Counted from the first letter of the stretch, positions 52,979 through 64,000 are shown. The stretch: DNA of 64,000 nt from Protopterus annectens (GCF_019279795.1 NC_056744.1:1507351338-1507415337), one strand, 5' to 3'. Program-made: numbers and translations. The notes: generated by a model not told the origin, from the letters alone.

Positions 52979-53847
52979 GTTCCATGGCTTTACAGATCAG
53001 ACCTGTCAAGATAATAGGGTGATAGTTTCCAGGGTCAGTAGTGGCACCATCTTTGTGCGAGTGGATGACAATGGCAGCTCTCCACCTTGCTCAAATGAAG
53101 CCTGTACTCAGGCTGTGGTTGAATAGGGTGCTCAGTGGCAAAGCTAGACCTTGCTGGATATGATGCAGAATACAACCTGGGATACTATTCGGTCCCATGG
53201 AAGCTGTGTTCTTCACCTTGAATAGGGCCTTTAACACTTGATCTATGGAGATGTGAAGTGCAGGGCAAGTATCAGAGATGTTGAATGGGCATTTGGGGGT
53301 GACAGGGGATTGAGGTTTACACTGCACCTATCTGCTGGCAGGTTAGCTAAGTCAACAGGATCTGTGTAAGTGGTAACATTAAGTACTAATTCGGAACAAA
53401 CTTGGGCTTTGCCATGAAGGTTCATGACGTATCTGAAGAAGGCTTTGTGTTTTCCCGTTGTTTCGGAGGTTAGTTTTGATTCATAATTCGCTTTGGAGGT
53501 TTCCACTAGTGATCTAATTTGCTTGTTGAGGATAAGGAGGGAGTTTTTTCCAATCTGGAATTTGTTCCTTTATACCCTTGGACAACAGCTTTTCCTTTTG
53601 TTGTAAAGCCTGTTGATAGAGGATGTCCACCAGACAGGATTATGTTTCTTTGAGGAGCAGGTTTTAGTTCTCTTGGGTATGGCTGAGTCCATGCAGTTAT
53701 ATAGGTGCTTGTATACTGCATTGGCATACTTTTCAGCATAGCTGTCTGTATCCTATGGGGGGTGGTGCTGTGAAGTTACTGATACCCTGTAGTCAGCTTT
53801 TGAGAAGTTTTTTAGCCTGGTTATGGCTGGTGGGGAGGGGATGGGCA
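51819..53847 (-). mobile_element. CR1-type LINE, RT half (continues at 63352-64000)
   Basis: The minus strand reads linker and RT: MPIPSPPAITRLKNFSKADY at the 53840 junction, then KNTASMGPNSIPGCILHH near 53200, KGRSCLLNLIDFF near 52860, AYLDLAKSFDTIPP near 52780, GVPQGSVLGPLLSGIYF near 52580, and FVDDCKMG near 52510 (usual FADD). The C-terminal part, LIRPIIEYSALFGMYLSSH and GDLCLTYKAISD, lies at 52150-51960. A few frame changes break it. The right side (53847) is an LTR-element insertion point, and the upstream endonuclease part resumes at 63352. Confidence 0.92.
52933..52977. repeat. (ATA)n microsatellite inside the LINE RT
   Basis: A run of about 14 ATA triplets, read ATT/Ile on the minus strand, lies between MER and MDLINKD of the RT and keeps the frame. 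Confidence 0.92.
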
Positions 53848-54169
53848 TGTGACGCCTCACCACTGGCCCAGTAATTAAGGATCCTCAATCCACACCACTG
53901 GCAGCAGTGGTGGATGTACACACTGGGAGGATGTCAAGTACATACACAGTAAAGTGCAATTTCCCTTAACAGTACCCAGAGACCACAGTCTGGGCCTGGT
54001 TTGTCTCTCTTTCTCCAGATCCCCAGTAAGACCCCCCACACACACTGGAACAGCTATACAGTTGAGAACTCAGCTGAGTGGCCAAGCCAAGACTTCCAGC
54101 ATCCTCCCTGTCCAACCAGTGCTTTGTGTACCTGTCCAAGTAGCTGACACACACACTCTTTGAGATTTG

Positions 54170-54172
<3 letters not shown>

Positions 54173-54241
<69 letters not shown>

Positions 54242-54252
54242 TCACTCACTCA
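54173..54252. repeat. (CA)n and (CTCA)n microsatellite within the LTR
   Basis: Present at the same place in both LTRs (see 62177-62237), so it belongs to the element and predates its insertion. A separate (TC)n run lies at 54914-54957. Confidence 0.95.
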
Positions 54253-54604
54253 CTCTTGGGAAAGGCTGGCACAGGTTTACTAGCTATTGCCCTTTTTTCC
54301 CAGACTATAAGGTAGTTGTCACTGTCACCAGCCAACTCTTATCTGCTATTTTAAGGCCCTTAACAAAGGGTTTTCAATCCTACTCTGTAATGTTACTACT
54401 GATCCAAATGGTAGTTTGACTAAGGGCAAGGCTATTAGTAGTGGCCCACACAATGTCACCAAATAAATATGCAAATACTCTAAGAGCTTAAATATCTGTA
54501 GTCAGACCAGCCACAATTGAAAGATTTAAATATATTTAATAGTAAATAATAACTGAACAAGAAAATACTCAGTAAATCATCACAGTAACTTCAGAGTTCA
54601 AACA

Positions 54605-54712
54605 TAGGTTCATAGGTTCATAGGTTGGTACTAGGCTATCAGCCCTAGGGCCTATACAGGCCTAGCCATAACAATTCCCTGGCTATTTCTTCCCACATTA
54701 TTTACTTTCCTC
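54605..54712 (-). mobile_element. CR1-type 3'-end insertion in the LTR
   Basis: About 108 bases beginning ATAGGTTCATAGGTTCATAG are absent from the same position of the other LTR. They carry the inverted CR1 3' end, GGCTATCAGCCCTAGGGCC. This is an extremely 5'-truncated LINE insertion. Confidence 0.75.
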
Positions 54713-54918
54713 ACAGGAAATAATTAAAACAACACTGCAGGACAGTATCAAATAAACAGAGAAAACATCTAAGCTATACTTCACTATATTCCTAACCGTA
54801 TCTCAGAGAGATTACTGTACCCTAGTTAACTTACTTACAGAGCAAGGCAAGACAGATGTGGTGAGTGGGTATTTCCAGTTGATTCTGTCAGGTCAAAGAC
54901 AAAATAGAAAATTCACTC

Positions 54919-54958
<40 letters not shown>

Positions 54959-55588
54959 AGACTTCTTAAATTAATATCAAATTTACTGCTGGGTTGGCTT
55001 GTCATCTGACTTTTGTTCCCAAGCTAAACCCCCATTGCCAGAAACTGCCAGCATTTAGCATCTCCCTGTGAAAAATACATAGACCTCAGATCTTTACAGC
55101 TGCTAGAAGACATAACACAATAAAACACTTGCAAGACAATTCAAAAGGCTCCCTGGTTTAGCCATTGTGTCTCCCTGCTGCATTGAAACCATCTTTTATG
55201 GTACAGTTATAGAATAACCATTTTTCTGAAGTTTTGCAAGTTAACCTTCTATGTCCATTTCCACAGTTAAACTACATACATTTACACAGTTAAAAATTAT
55301 GTATATACATTTCTGTTCTTTTCCAGCAGGGTGCACTGTGGATACATCTTTAGGCCCAGTATTTAACAAACCATTTCAACACACACTTCTGTACCAGCAG
55401 TTTGATATACACATAACATACAGTTCTAATACATTTGTAACACAAGCAGATGAATCATGTTGATATTCACAAATGTCGTATAATTATTTACACAATTCCA
55501 GATAGTTGGGCTGGCAGTGCCTCCCAGCTAGTTTTTCATTTGGCCCTTGAGAAACGTTGCTTGAGAGGTATGACTATCTAGGAGTACA

Positions 55589-56945
55589 TTACCCCATTAC
55601 CTGTCTTGAGAGCCTGTCTGTATTGGCATTGCTAGCCCCACTGTGGTGCTGCACTATCATATCATATGCCTGCAACCCTAGGCTCCACCTTAGTAACTTG
55701 GCATTTTGCTTGCTGTCGAGATGTAACCATGTTAAGGGATTGTGGTTTGTAACTACAGTGAATTTCCTTCCATACAGATAAGGCTGATTTTTCTGCAGTG
55801 CCCACACTATGGCTAGACATTCCTTTTCTACAACTGCACAGCATTCTTCCCTGGGTTGGAGCCTATGACTGAAATATACCACTGGGTTCTCTTCTCCCTC
55901 TGAGGAAACCTGGATGAGTATGGCCCTCACCCCATGGTTTGAAGCTTCCACCTGCACAACAAATTCTTTGCTGTAATCTGGACTGACTAACACAGGGGTC
56001 CTCCCAAAGCTCCTTTAAGCTTCTAGAATGCCTGCTCACATCTGTGGTCTACACTACATTATCTGGCTTGTTTTTCCTTGTCAGGTCTGTGACAGGAGCA
56101 GTTATGGTACTATAATTGGGGGCAAACTTTATGTAGTACCCTGCTGTCCCTAAGAATGCCCTCACCTGCTTTTTGGTAACAGGGGCAGGCCATGTCTGGA
56201 TGGCTTCCACTTTGGCAGGCTCTGGCCTGATCTTACCACTCACCACTCTATGTCTCAGGTAGGAGACCTCTGCCATATCCACCTGACATTTACTGGGCTT
56301 AATGGTCAACCCTGCCCTCTGTAGTCTTCCCAACACCTCCCTGACATGCTGAAGATGCTCTTGTCAGGAATGGCTGTAGAAGGCAGTATCATCCAGGTAT
56401 GCAAGGGCAAAATGTCCTGCTCCTGCTAGTATGTGATGTGCCAACCTCTGGAAAATCGCTGGGGCATTTTTCATCCCAAAGGGCATCTTCATGAACTCTT
56501 ACAAGCCGAAAGGAGTCACAAAGGCTGACCTCTCTCTAGTGCTGGGAGTCAAGGCACCTGGCAATAACCCCTGGTAAGATCAATAGTGGTAAGATACTTA
56601 TCCCCACCCAGCTACTCTAGGGCTTCATCTGTCCTAGGCATGGGGTAAGCATCTGACTCTGTGAGACTTTTTAATTACCTGTAGTCCACACAGAACTTGG
56701 TGCTGCTATCCATCTTTGGTAGCAGCACCACTGGGGAGGCCCAGGGACTGCTGGACTCCTGGATTACCTATACTTCCAATATTTCCTGTATCTCCTCCTT
56801 CAGAGTCTGTTTGACTCTCTCAGGTATGTTATAAGCGGACTGCGTAACAAGCCTTTGGGGTCCTGTAACCACATGGTGCTGCACCAGGTGGGTGAACTCT
56901 GGTTTCCCAGTGAACATGTACTCAAACTCCTGTAACACTGCCCGA
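55589..56945 (-). pseudogene. Reverse transcriptase and RNase H remnants
   Basis: RT blocks read [18 protein letters not shown] near 56760, DKYLTTIDLTRGY near 56605, the catalytic AYLDDTAFYS near 56395 and LTIKPSKCQV near 56300, followed by VRAFLGTAGYY. The RNase H frame 55993-55589 has EKECLAIVWAL, but the expected first Asp is Glu (VQVEASNHGV) and TDHNPL is TNHNPL, so two catalytic acids are changed. Internal stops interrupt the RT. Confidence 0.88.
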
Positions 56946-57099
56946 ATTTCTCAAACCTGGGTAGGGGATAGCTGCTGGGACACTGCTACCCCTTCCACTG
57001 AGGCGTCAGTCCAAGCCTCACAGAGGAGATCAGTCACCAGATCCCTTTCAGATTCCTCTTGCCATCCACTGCAAATACTCATCACAAGGGCCTCTCTAT

Positions 57100-58770
57100 C
57101 ATGGTAAGGTTTCATCATGTTAACATGATACAATTTGTGCCCTGCCTTCTGCCTAGCAGTTCTACCATGTAGTTAACATCACTGACCTTCTTTACCACTT
57201 TGAAGGGTTCCTCCCAAGCTGCCTGCAGCTTGCTGTGTCTGACATGAATGAGAACCATTACCTGTTGCCCTGCAGCATACTCTCTAGCTCGAGCATTCCT
57301 GTCATACCAGACCTTTTTCTGCTGCTGGGTTCTGCCGGGTTCTCCTGGGCCAAGCCCATGAGTTCCCTGAGCCTTGTTCTGAGGTTTAGGACTTATGTCA
57401 CAACAGACTCCTTGTGGGATTCACACTTACTCTCCTACTCATCACAAATCAAATCTAGAGGTTCCCTCACCCTATGCCCATACAGTAACTCAAAGGGTGA
57501 AAAACCTGTGGATTCCTGTGGCACCTCTCTGTAAGCAAACAACAGATGGGGAAAGTATTTGTCCCACTCCCTCTTAAACTGGTATGCAAATATCTGTAGC
57601 ATGGTCTTTAGTGTAGAGTTTAACCTCTCAACAAGACCATTAGTCTGGGGATGGTAGGGGGTGGTCTTTAGGTGCTTCACCCCACAGTACTTACACAGAC
57701 AAGCTAGCAGGTCTGACATGAAATAGACACCTCTATCAGTCAGTATTTTTTGGAAACCTACCCTGCTGAAAATCTCTAACAAAGCATGTGCACCTCTTCT
57801 GCCTTGATGGAGGACAGGGCTGGGCTGCCACTTCAGGGTATCTGGTAGCATAATCTACTACCACTAGGATATACTTCTTCCCCTGTGGAACTTGGGGTAC
57901 TCAAAGGCCTCACAATATCCATAGTTACCTTTTAAAATGGCTCCTTAATCACAGACAAAGGCATCAAAAGAGCTTTCACCTTGTCTCCTGCCTTGCCTAC
58001 TTTGTTACACTGCTCACAGGTCCTGCAGTACCCTGTTCCATCCCTGGAAATCCCAAGCCAATGAAAGTTCTGCATAATACATCTGTTTGTATGCTTTATG
58101 CCCATATGCCCTGCAAAGGAAATATCATGGGCTATGGCTAGAAGTGCCAGAAAGTAGGCTGTGGGCACTACCACCAGCTGTATTCTCACCCCGTCTAGCC
58201 TTCCCACAGGGGTCCACTCTCTGTACAGTATCCCTTTGTCCCAGTATACAGATTCCTCCTTCCCTTGAGAACCAGGTGCCTCACTAGCTGCCTCCCTCAG
58301 GCCTTGTAATGTAGGGTCTGAGAGCTGAGGCTTTCTCAACTCTCTCTTTGTAACCCTTTCTAACTCCACTTCTGCAGAAAGTCTGGTATTTTCAGACAGC
58401 AGTGCCTCACTGTCAGCCTGGGTACCTCTACCCACCTCTGCCCTTGCAGTCACTCTGTGCAAGGGAACATCAGTACTCACAAGCAGCTGTGGCTCACCTT
58501 CAGTCTCACTGCTCCAGGGTAGCTCCTTCTCTGAAGTAACCACCACACCAGTCCTGGTTTTAAGTCTGCCATCTGTCTGTCCCCCCGAGGCTACCAGACC
58601 CACATGCTTGTCTCCAAGCCTGACTGCATGTAACTGCATGCACACAAGGTACTGTATTATCAAAATCATTCCCTATCAGGATATCTGCAGGGATATCCTC
58701 AAACACACCTACTTGCTGGCTTCCTTTTCCACCCTCCTGGTCAAGGTGAATCCTAGCCAAAAGTATTTGG
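57100..58770 (-). pseudogene. Protease-like and integrase remnants
   Basis: A protease-like ADILIGNDF lies near 58680, without a readable DTG/DSG upstream. The integrase zinc finger follows (HMGIKHTNRCIMQNFHW, then CRTCEQC) near 58120-58010. The catalytic core shows DYATRYPE near 57855, TDRG near 57750 and PQTNGLVERLN near 57640, giving all three acidic residues but in two frames. HVNMMKPYH near 57125 marks the C-terminal part. The segment precedes the RT on the same strand. Confidence 0.82.
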
Positions 58771-58987
58771 AATGGGGTCCCTCCTTAAGCTCTGACTGGA
58801 GTAGATTGACCAAGCAAGTAGTGCTCCTCTTTAATCATTGCAAGCTTCACAACTGTTAGGTCAGAGACTATGTCTCTCTTAGCGGTGGCCTGTTTCCCAT
58901 TTACTTAGATAGGATGTAACCTCCTTTGGTAGTTTGGTACCCTTGTTGTCTCCAGATAACTCACTGCTGGCATTCTGTCATTCCCAC

Positions 58988-60267
58988 TTACTGCCTCTCC
59001 CACCTTTTGTTCCCCACTTCGCCTCCATGGCATCTGTATGATACATGGTTCCACTGGTTGCATTTAAAACATTTAACCTTTGGTCCTGGATATGCACCTA
59101 GACTAGTGGCTTCCCCTGCTACTAGTGGACTCTGATGGGGTGGTTTAGGCTTCCCACCATGGGTTCCCTTAGACTCATGAGCAGCACTGGGTATCCCTTT
59201 CCTGTGCAGTGATGCCCTGCTTGCTAGGTATAGGTTTCCCTTTCTCCACAACTCATCTGCAGTGTTACATTCCCTATCTGCTAATCAGATTCTCATGTCT
59301 TCAGGCAGTGCTAAGAGCTTGTTTCCTCATCAAAAGGTCTGCCAGTCCTTCAAAAGTGGTGACCTGATGCCCACTCAACCATCTATGAAAATGAGTGCTT
59401 AACTTAGCAATATATTCACACACACTTTCATCTGCCTTGCATCTTATGCTCACAAAACTTTTTCCTGTAAGCTTCAGGTGTTAACTTAAAACATTCTAAC
59501 AAACAATTTTTAACAGTATTATAATTTAAGCAATCAGTATCAGACAATTTAGAAATAGCAGTTACAGCTTTACCATGGAGTAAGGGGGTCAGGAACTGTA
59601 CATAGAGCCCTTGGTCAACATTTTACTGTTTACATATCCTTTCAAACATATGAATGAAACTGTCAAAATTATCACCCTCTGTAAATTGTGGCAGAAATTT
59701 ACTGAACTTTGTGGCTTCTGGGGTTCAATTATTCCCTTCCCCATTACCTCCATGACCCTACAAAGAGACAGCATCTCCTTCGAATGTTCCTCTGCCTCTC
59801 ATTCTCTTCAGCTTCCAGACATCTCAGTCTGTCTGCTAATTCTAGTGCCATTTGTTTCTCCTTTTCTTCAGCCTCCAAATGCCACAGTCTCTCTGCTGAT
59901 TTTAGTTCTGTTTGGACTCCATTTCAAGTACTTTTAACTCCAGATGGATTTTTAAGTCCTCTGTGGAAAGGTTGAACTGTCCATTTTCTGAGAGTTGTAC
60001 TTCTCTATGGCCAAACTGGTTGTCCTCCTGTTTGCTGGTCTCTGATGCAACTTTGCCCAAGGCTGCAATAATTTCTGCTTTAGTCAGGTTTCCATGCACC
60101 ATTCCTTTGGCCTGGCACATCTCAGCCAACTGGCTCCTTTTCAGCTTTCCATACTCCTCTGCTGATATCCTTGCCTGCTTTCTTTGACTAACTAAGCTAA
60201 CAAAAAATAAACAAAACTGTTGTGATATGAAAATATTCACTGTGCAGCTGATTGAGAGTACAAACAC
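58988..60267 (-). pseudogene. gag remnant with SAP-like segment and CCHC zinc knuckle
   Basis: Close to the 5' LTR the frame 60267-59902 contains LKRSQLAEMCQAKGM followed by LTKAEIIAAL, which resembles a SAP-type helix-extended-helix often seen in vertebrate gypsy gag proteins. Near 59071-59030 the frame reads CFKCNQWNHVSYRC, a CX2CX4HX4C knuckle for RNA packaging. The pieces between are in different frames with stops. Confidence 0.7.
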
Positions 60268-60749
60268 CTTCTTCAGTGACCATTGTTTACACTCTACAGG
60301 AATTCAATATTCACACCACTGAATCCTAATATGTGGATATCCCACCACTGCCAACCAATTAATATGCAATGCCCCACCACTGGCCCAGTAATCAAGGAGC
60401 CTCAATCCTCACCACTGGCAACAGTGGTGGATGTACACACTGGGAGGATGACAAGTACACACACAGTAAAGTGCATTTTCCCTTAAGAGCACACAAGACC
60501 ACAGTCAGTCTGGGGATGGTGTCTCTCTCTTTCTCCAGATCCCCAGTAAGACTCCCCACTGGCAGAACTACAGAGCTGAGATCTCAGCTGAGTGACACAC
60601 AAACCAAGTCAAAAGCACAAAAACTAAATACCAAAAGTAAACCCAAATCCAGGAGCTGGCAGGGCAAAGCTAACCACAGTGGTGTAATCCAAGGCACAGT
60701 CCAATATACAGTCACAAAGAAGTTACAGAGACTGGTTGAACACCAGAAA

Positions 60750-60805
60750 CACTTTATTCAGCTATAACGGTAAGCGCTTTCTTCTCTGTTAGTTCAGAGA
60801 CAGTA
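60750..60805 (-). ncRNA. Hammerhead-like 3' motif of the nested PLE, core not intact
   Basis: On the minus strand a perfect TCTCTG/CAGAGA stem is followed by AGAAAGCGCTTA. The helix III part is identical to that of the motifs at 25070 and 50897. No CTGANGA box precedes the stem. Confidence 0.4.
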
Positions 60806-61258
60806 CAGGAGGCACACAATATATACACCCAACCCCAATTAAAACTCATGCAAGACAATTAAACCAATTAGTCCTGCAGGAGCCTTATACCCCATCTAAA
60901 AATTCTTATTTTAAAAGTTTTTTATATCATCCCTGCAAAATATGCAAAAAGAAAAAAACATCCATCAGTCAGCCCTCCTAATAAAGGCAAGTCCAATGGT
61001 ATATAATAATAACCCACTCAAAAAAAAATATTAATTAAAACCTAGCACAGGATTATCAGTTACTTGACATGTAATAAAATGCATTTTATACATCCAAAAA
61101 GAAATAAAAATACAAGTAAAATATACAAATAAAAGATCACAGGGAGTCAGATACGGCAGTCAACTTTCCAGAGCCCTCAACTTTAAAAAAACAGGCTAAA
61201 GAAAACGTCATTCAAGCCTGGCAAGCAAGTTGTATTCAATCTTAACTGCCATAATGTC

Positions 61259-61978
61259 TCAATTTTTTCCACTTGCAAGGGACATGGACCTCCCCCTCAG
61301 ATCCCTCCTTAGCATGTCAATAATGACAAGCTTAAAAAAAAAGTGACATTCATGATCAATGCGGTGCCTAGCTAGGGCATTAGTTTTATTTTTCAACCTG
61401 ATGTCCCTCACATGCTCATAGATTCTATTCCTGGGTTTCCTCTCAGTTTTCCCTACATAGAAGCTGGGGAATTGCATATAGACTGCACAATATACCACCC
61501 TCTCAGACTGACAAGTAAACCTACCCCCAAGTCTGAGAAGTTGGCCATTAATGGTCACCATTGACCCTTCCAAGATATATCCACACTGACTGCAGGCCCC
61601 ACATTTTCTCACAGTGCCTTTTACTGACTCACCTTTATAATTTTCAAGTAGATTTTTCAAACATCTGCCCTTCCTATAATCAATAACCAGGGCATTACTA
61701 ATACATTTCCTCATCTCTTCACAAGAGGACAAGATGACACCATATTTAAATAAAATATCAACAGTTTGCTGACTGTCAAAGCTGAAAGTTGTGTTAAAGG
61801 CTGACTTAAAATTTCTTTCATTACCAACATCCAGTTTACTACTCCTAACTATACAAATAGATACCTCCAGAGGTTCAGTATCTGAACACATTGGTTCAAC
61901 ACGGTCATGGGTTACTCTGTCCCTAGATAGAATAGCTCTAAAATGACCCCTTTCCCTCTTGTTAACAACCTCCATCAT
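61259..61978 (-). CDS. PLE C-terminal fragment with GIY-YIG endonuclease
   Basis: An open frame of 239 residues without stop. Residues about 123-133 read KCGACSQCGYI, the Cys-rich linker, and about 172-190 read FYVGKTERKPRNRIYEHVR, the GIY-YIG signature with Tyr replaced by Phe at the first position. The reverse transcriptase part was lost by 5' truncation. The first Met is arbitrary. Alone it could at most give an endonuclease fragment. Confidence 0.82.
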   Translation of the reverse strand: MMEVVNKRERGHFRAILSRDRVTHDRVEPMCSDTEPLEVSICIVRSSKLDVGNERNFKSAFNTTFSFDSQQTVDILFKYGVILSSCEEMRKCISNALVIDYRKGRCLKNLLENYKGESVKGTVRKCGACSQCGYILEGSMVTINGQLLRLGGRFTCQSERVVYCAVYMQFPSFYVGKTERKPRNRIYEHVRDIRLKNKTNALARHRIDHECHFFFKLVIIDMLRRDLRGRSMSLASGKN

Positions 61979-62173
61979 AATGGCCTACATTATAGTAGGG
62001 GGATACCCTCTTCTCAAAACATAGCCTTCAGGGTATCACACTCATTCAAGAATGACTCAAGGAGTGACATCTCAGCTGAGTGGCTAAGCCAAGACTTCCA
62101 GCACCCTCTCTGTCCAACCAGTGTTTCATGTTCCTGCCAAAATAGCCGACACACACACTCTTTGAGATTTGAT

Positions 62174-62176
<3 letters not shown>

Positions 62177-62237
<61 letters not shown>
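62177..62237. repeat. (CA)n microsatellite within the LTR
   Basis: Counterpart of 54173-54240, preceded in both LTRs by ACTCTTTGAGATTTGATTT. Confidence 0.95.
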
Positions 62238-62239
<2 letters not shown>

Positions 62240-63351
62240 CTGGGAAAGGCTGGCACAGGTTTACTAGCTATGCCCCCTTTTGCCCAGACTATAAGGTAGT
62301 TATCACTGCCACCAGACAACTCTTATCAGTTACTTTAAGGCCCTTAGCAAAGTGTGTCCAATCCTACTGTGTAATGTTACAATTAATCTTAATGGTAGTT
62401 TGACCAAGAACAAGGCTGTTGGGAGTGGCCCACACAGTGTCATCAAATAAAAATGCAAGTACAGTAAAAGCTTAAATATCTCTAGGCAGACCAACCACTA
62501 TTGAAAGGTTTAAATGTATTTAATAATAAATAATAAAAGAACAAGAAAATACTCATTAAATCATCACAGTAATTTCAGAGTTCAAAATCACAGGAAATAT
62601 TTAATACAACATTGCAGAACAGTCTCAAATAAATACAGAAAACATCTAAGCTATACTTCACTATATTCCTAACTGTATCTAAGAGATATTACTGTACCTT
62701 AGTTATCTTACCTACAGAGCAAGGCAAAACAGATATGGTGAGTGGGTCTTTCTAGACGATGCTGTCAGTTCAAAGACAAAATACAAAATGCACTGTCTCT
62801 CTCAGAGCTTCTTAAATTAATATCAAATTTACTGCTGGGTTAGCTTGCAGGATGACATCACTTCTTGTCATCTGACCTTACTTCCCAAGCTAAACACCCA
62901 TTGATGGAAACTGCCAGCATTTACCATCTCCCTGTGAAAAATACATAACCCTCAGATCTTTGCAGCTGCTGGAAGACATAAAACAATAAAACACTTACAA
63001 GACAATGTAGAAGGCTCCCTAGTTTTAGACATGCTGTTTCCTTGCTACATTGAAACCATCTTTTATGGTGCAGTTATAAAATAATTTAATTTCAACCATT
63101 TTTCTGAAGTTTTGCAAGTTAACATTCTATGTTCCAATTTCTACTGTTAAACTATATACATTTACACAGTTACGATCGTGTATATACATTTCTGTTCTTT
63201 TCCAGTAGGGTACACTGTGGATACATCTTTAAGCCCAGTACTTTACAAACCCTTTCAACACACACTTCTGCCCCAGCAGTTTGTGAATCATGTTGATAGT
63301 CACAAATGACAAATAATTATTTATAGAATTCCAGACCTCTTTTTTTTTACA

Positions 63352-64000
63352 GGGCGGCATAGAAACTTTGAATGATCTGATCTCACCAGATAAGAACTTA
63401 CTGTGGGAGTGTGCAGTGGCACTCATGTTGGTGAGAACCAAGTCCAGAATTTTGTCTCCCCTTGTGGGGGATGAGAGGAGCTGGTCTAGTGCATTAGAAT
63501 TGATGAAGTCAAAGAGTTATTTGGTGAGTGGATTAGTGCAGGAATAGTTCACCCAGTCTATGGTGGGGTAGTTGAAGTCACCAATGATCAAGGTGTTAGG
63601 GGGTACCTTAATTGAGTCAAGTAGGTCCAGGTAGGAGGAGTCGGTGTCCTGAGACATGGGAGGGGGGTCTATAGCTGGCTATAACTTGGATGAGTGCCTT
63701 GTCAGCTGTCAGATGCACTTGGAGTAGTTTTAGTGTGTCATGCTGGCAAACTATACTGGAGGTGTGCTTGTCTTTAATGAAGATAGAGACTCCACCATCT
63801 TTAGTCTTCCCCATCTCATTTTGAGGTCAGAATGTGTGGAATAAGGTATAGCCTGATAAGGGAGGGGTGCTCTCCACAGCATTGAACCAACTTTCTGTGA
63901 CTGCACAGATGTCGGCATCTTCTATTGTGAGGAGAGCCTCTAGTGAGTGCACTTTTAGGTTAAAGGACAGATATTTTATGTTGGAAGATTTGTCTTTGGA
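63352..64000 (-). mobile_element. CR1-type LINE, endonuclease part (continues beyond window)
   Basis: The minus strand reads KDGGVSIFIKDKHTSS, LLQVHLTADKALIQVIASYR near 63720, then TLIIGDFNYPTIDWVNYS near 63580, the GDFN block of an APE-type endonuclease, and GDKILDLVLTNM near 63450. It ends at the LTR-element junction in FKVSMPP, which joins in sense to the PSPPAITR peptide at 53840. The 5' remainder of the LINE is to the right of the window. Confidence 0.9.

Larger units (their letters stand above)
53848..55516 (-). mobile_element. 3' LTR of the Gmr1-type element
   Basis: It aligns over its length with 60365-63351 once nested insertions are removed: CACCACTGGCCCAGTAAT at the left, the CA microsatellite, CTGAAGTTTTGCAAGTTAAC, and AATTCCAGA at the right. 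It begins TG and probably ends CA. The left flank GGGCA (53843-53847) pairs with GGGCG after the other LTR as a 5-bp TSD with one transition. The exact inner limit, near 55516, is inferred because the last 15 bases differ between LTRs. Confidence 0.85.
55517..60364 (-). mobile_element. Internal region of a Gmr1-type (Ty3/gypsy) element with integrase before RT
   Basis: All coding pieces read on the minus strand in the order gag (SAP-like segment, CCHC knuckle), protease-like segment, integrase zinc finger, integrase core, integrase C-terminal part, RT, RNase H, then the 3' LTR. The RNase H ends about 70 bases from the LTR and the integrase lies upstream of the RT. This is the copia-like order reported for Gmr1 elements of deuterostomes. 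Frameshifts and stops occur throughout, so this copy is dead. Confidence 0.88.
60595..62068 (-). mobile_element. Nested 5'-truncated PLE with 14-bp target-site duplication
   Basis: ATCTCAGCTGAGTG stands at 60581-60594 and again at 62069-62082, while the homologous site in the other LTR has one copy. The 1,474-base insertion holds a GIY-YIG frame, an untranslated 3' part, a GAAAGCGCTTA motif and a GAATAAAG segment near its 3' end (minus strand). Its endonuclease differs clearly from that of the PLE at 48.8 kb, so at least two PLE lineages are present. Confidence 0.92.
60365..63351 (-). mobile_element. 5' LTR of the Gmr1-type element, split by a nested PLE
   Basis: LTR sequence occupies 60365-60594 and 62083-63351 and aligns with 53848-55516. 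The insertion between carries a 14-bp TSD. It starts TGCAATGCC against TGTGACGCC in the other LTR, a difference of transitions only at CpG-like steps. The outer end (TTTACA before GGGCG at 63352) differs from its partner and includes a T-run. Confidence 0.85.

Overview
This is vertebrate genomic DNA, almost certainly from a repeat-rich amphibian or a basal ray-finned or lobe-finned fish. The evidence is a TRIM/A33-type RING–B-box exon with a normal splice donor, tRNA-derived SINEs with a V-SINE-like 3' tail, CR1/L2 and RTE (BovB-like) LINEs, Penelope-like elements (PLEs), a Gmr1-type LTR retrotransposon and a PIF/Harbinger pair (HARBI1-like transposase plus Myb-like partner). I cannot name the species. 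Two 500-N runs (32331-32830 and 51319-51818) are assembly gaps of conventional size.

Layout, left half (1-32330). This part has an odd composition: rich in CA/TG and CATG, poor in recognisable genes, A-rich on the + strand at the left and T-rich at the right. It opens with the 3' part of a SINE. Next comes a HARBI1-like transposase with intact DDE residues but one frameshift, then about 8.7 kb with no recognisable gene, then an intact two-exon Myb-like/TSNARE1-like partner gene. If both belong to one Harbinger element it is unusually large (at least 13 kb). A decayed CR1-type LINE with an esterase-bearing ORF1 lies at about 15.5-19.2 kb on the minus strand. A 228-bp duplication and a tandem array of about 236-bp units carrying tRNA-like A and B boxes follow. 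From 24.5 to 30.8 kb an AT-richer block interrupts the domain: a PLE-like 3' end with a hammerhead-like motif, three tandem copies of a roughly 1,045-bp sequence, a second hammerhead-like motif in inverse orientation, and a 5'-truncated CR1-type LINE. The CA/TG-rich sequence then resumes up to the first gap.

Layout, right half (32831-64000). This is ordinary AT-rich repeat-filled vertebrate DNA. It holds a 2-kb head-to-head array of a 319-bp unit bounded by a 42-bp direct repeat, the single TRIM-like exon (the only candidate host gene), three SINEs with target-site duplications (TSDs), L2-like, CR1-like and RTE fragments, and a 2.2-kb PLE insertion with reverse transcriptase, GIY-YIG endonuclease, a 13-bp TSD and a hammerhead motif whose core positions are all conserved.

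The last 12 kb is a readable three-level nest. A CR1-type LINE on the minus strand (51819-53847 and 63352-64000) was cut by a Gmr1-type LTR element (53848-63351) whose pol order is protease-integrase-RT-RNase H. One LTR of that element was cut by a 5'-truncated PLE (60595-62068) with a 14-bp TSD; the other LTR received a short CR1 3' end. The shared SINE, CR1 and PLE families on both sides of gap 1 argue that both halves come from the same genome despite the change in composition.
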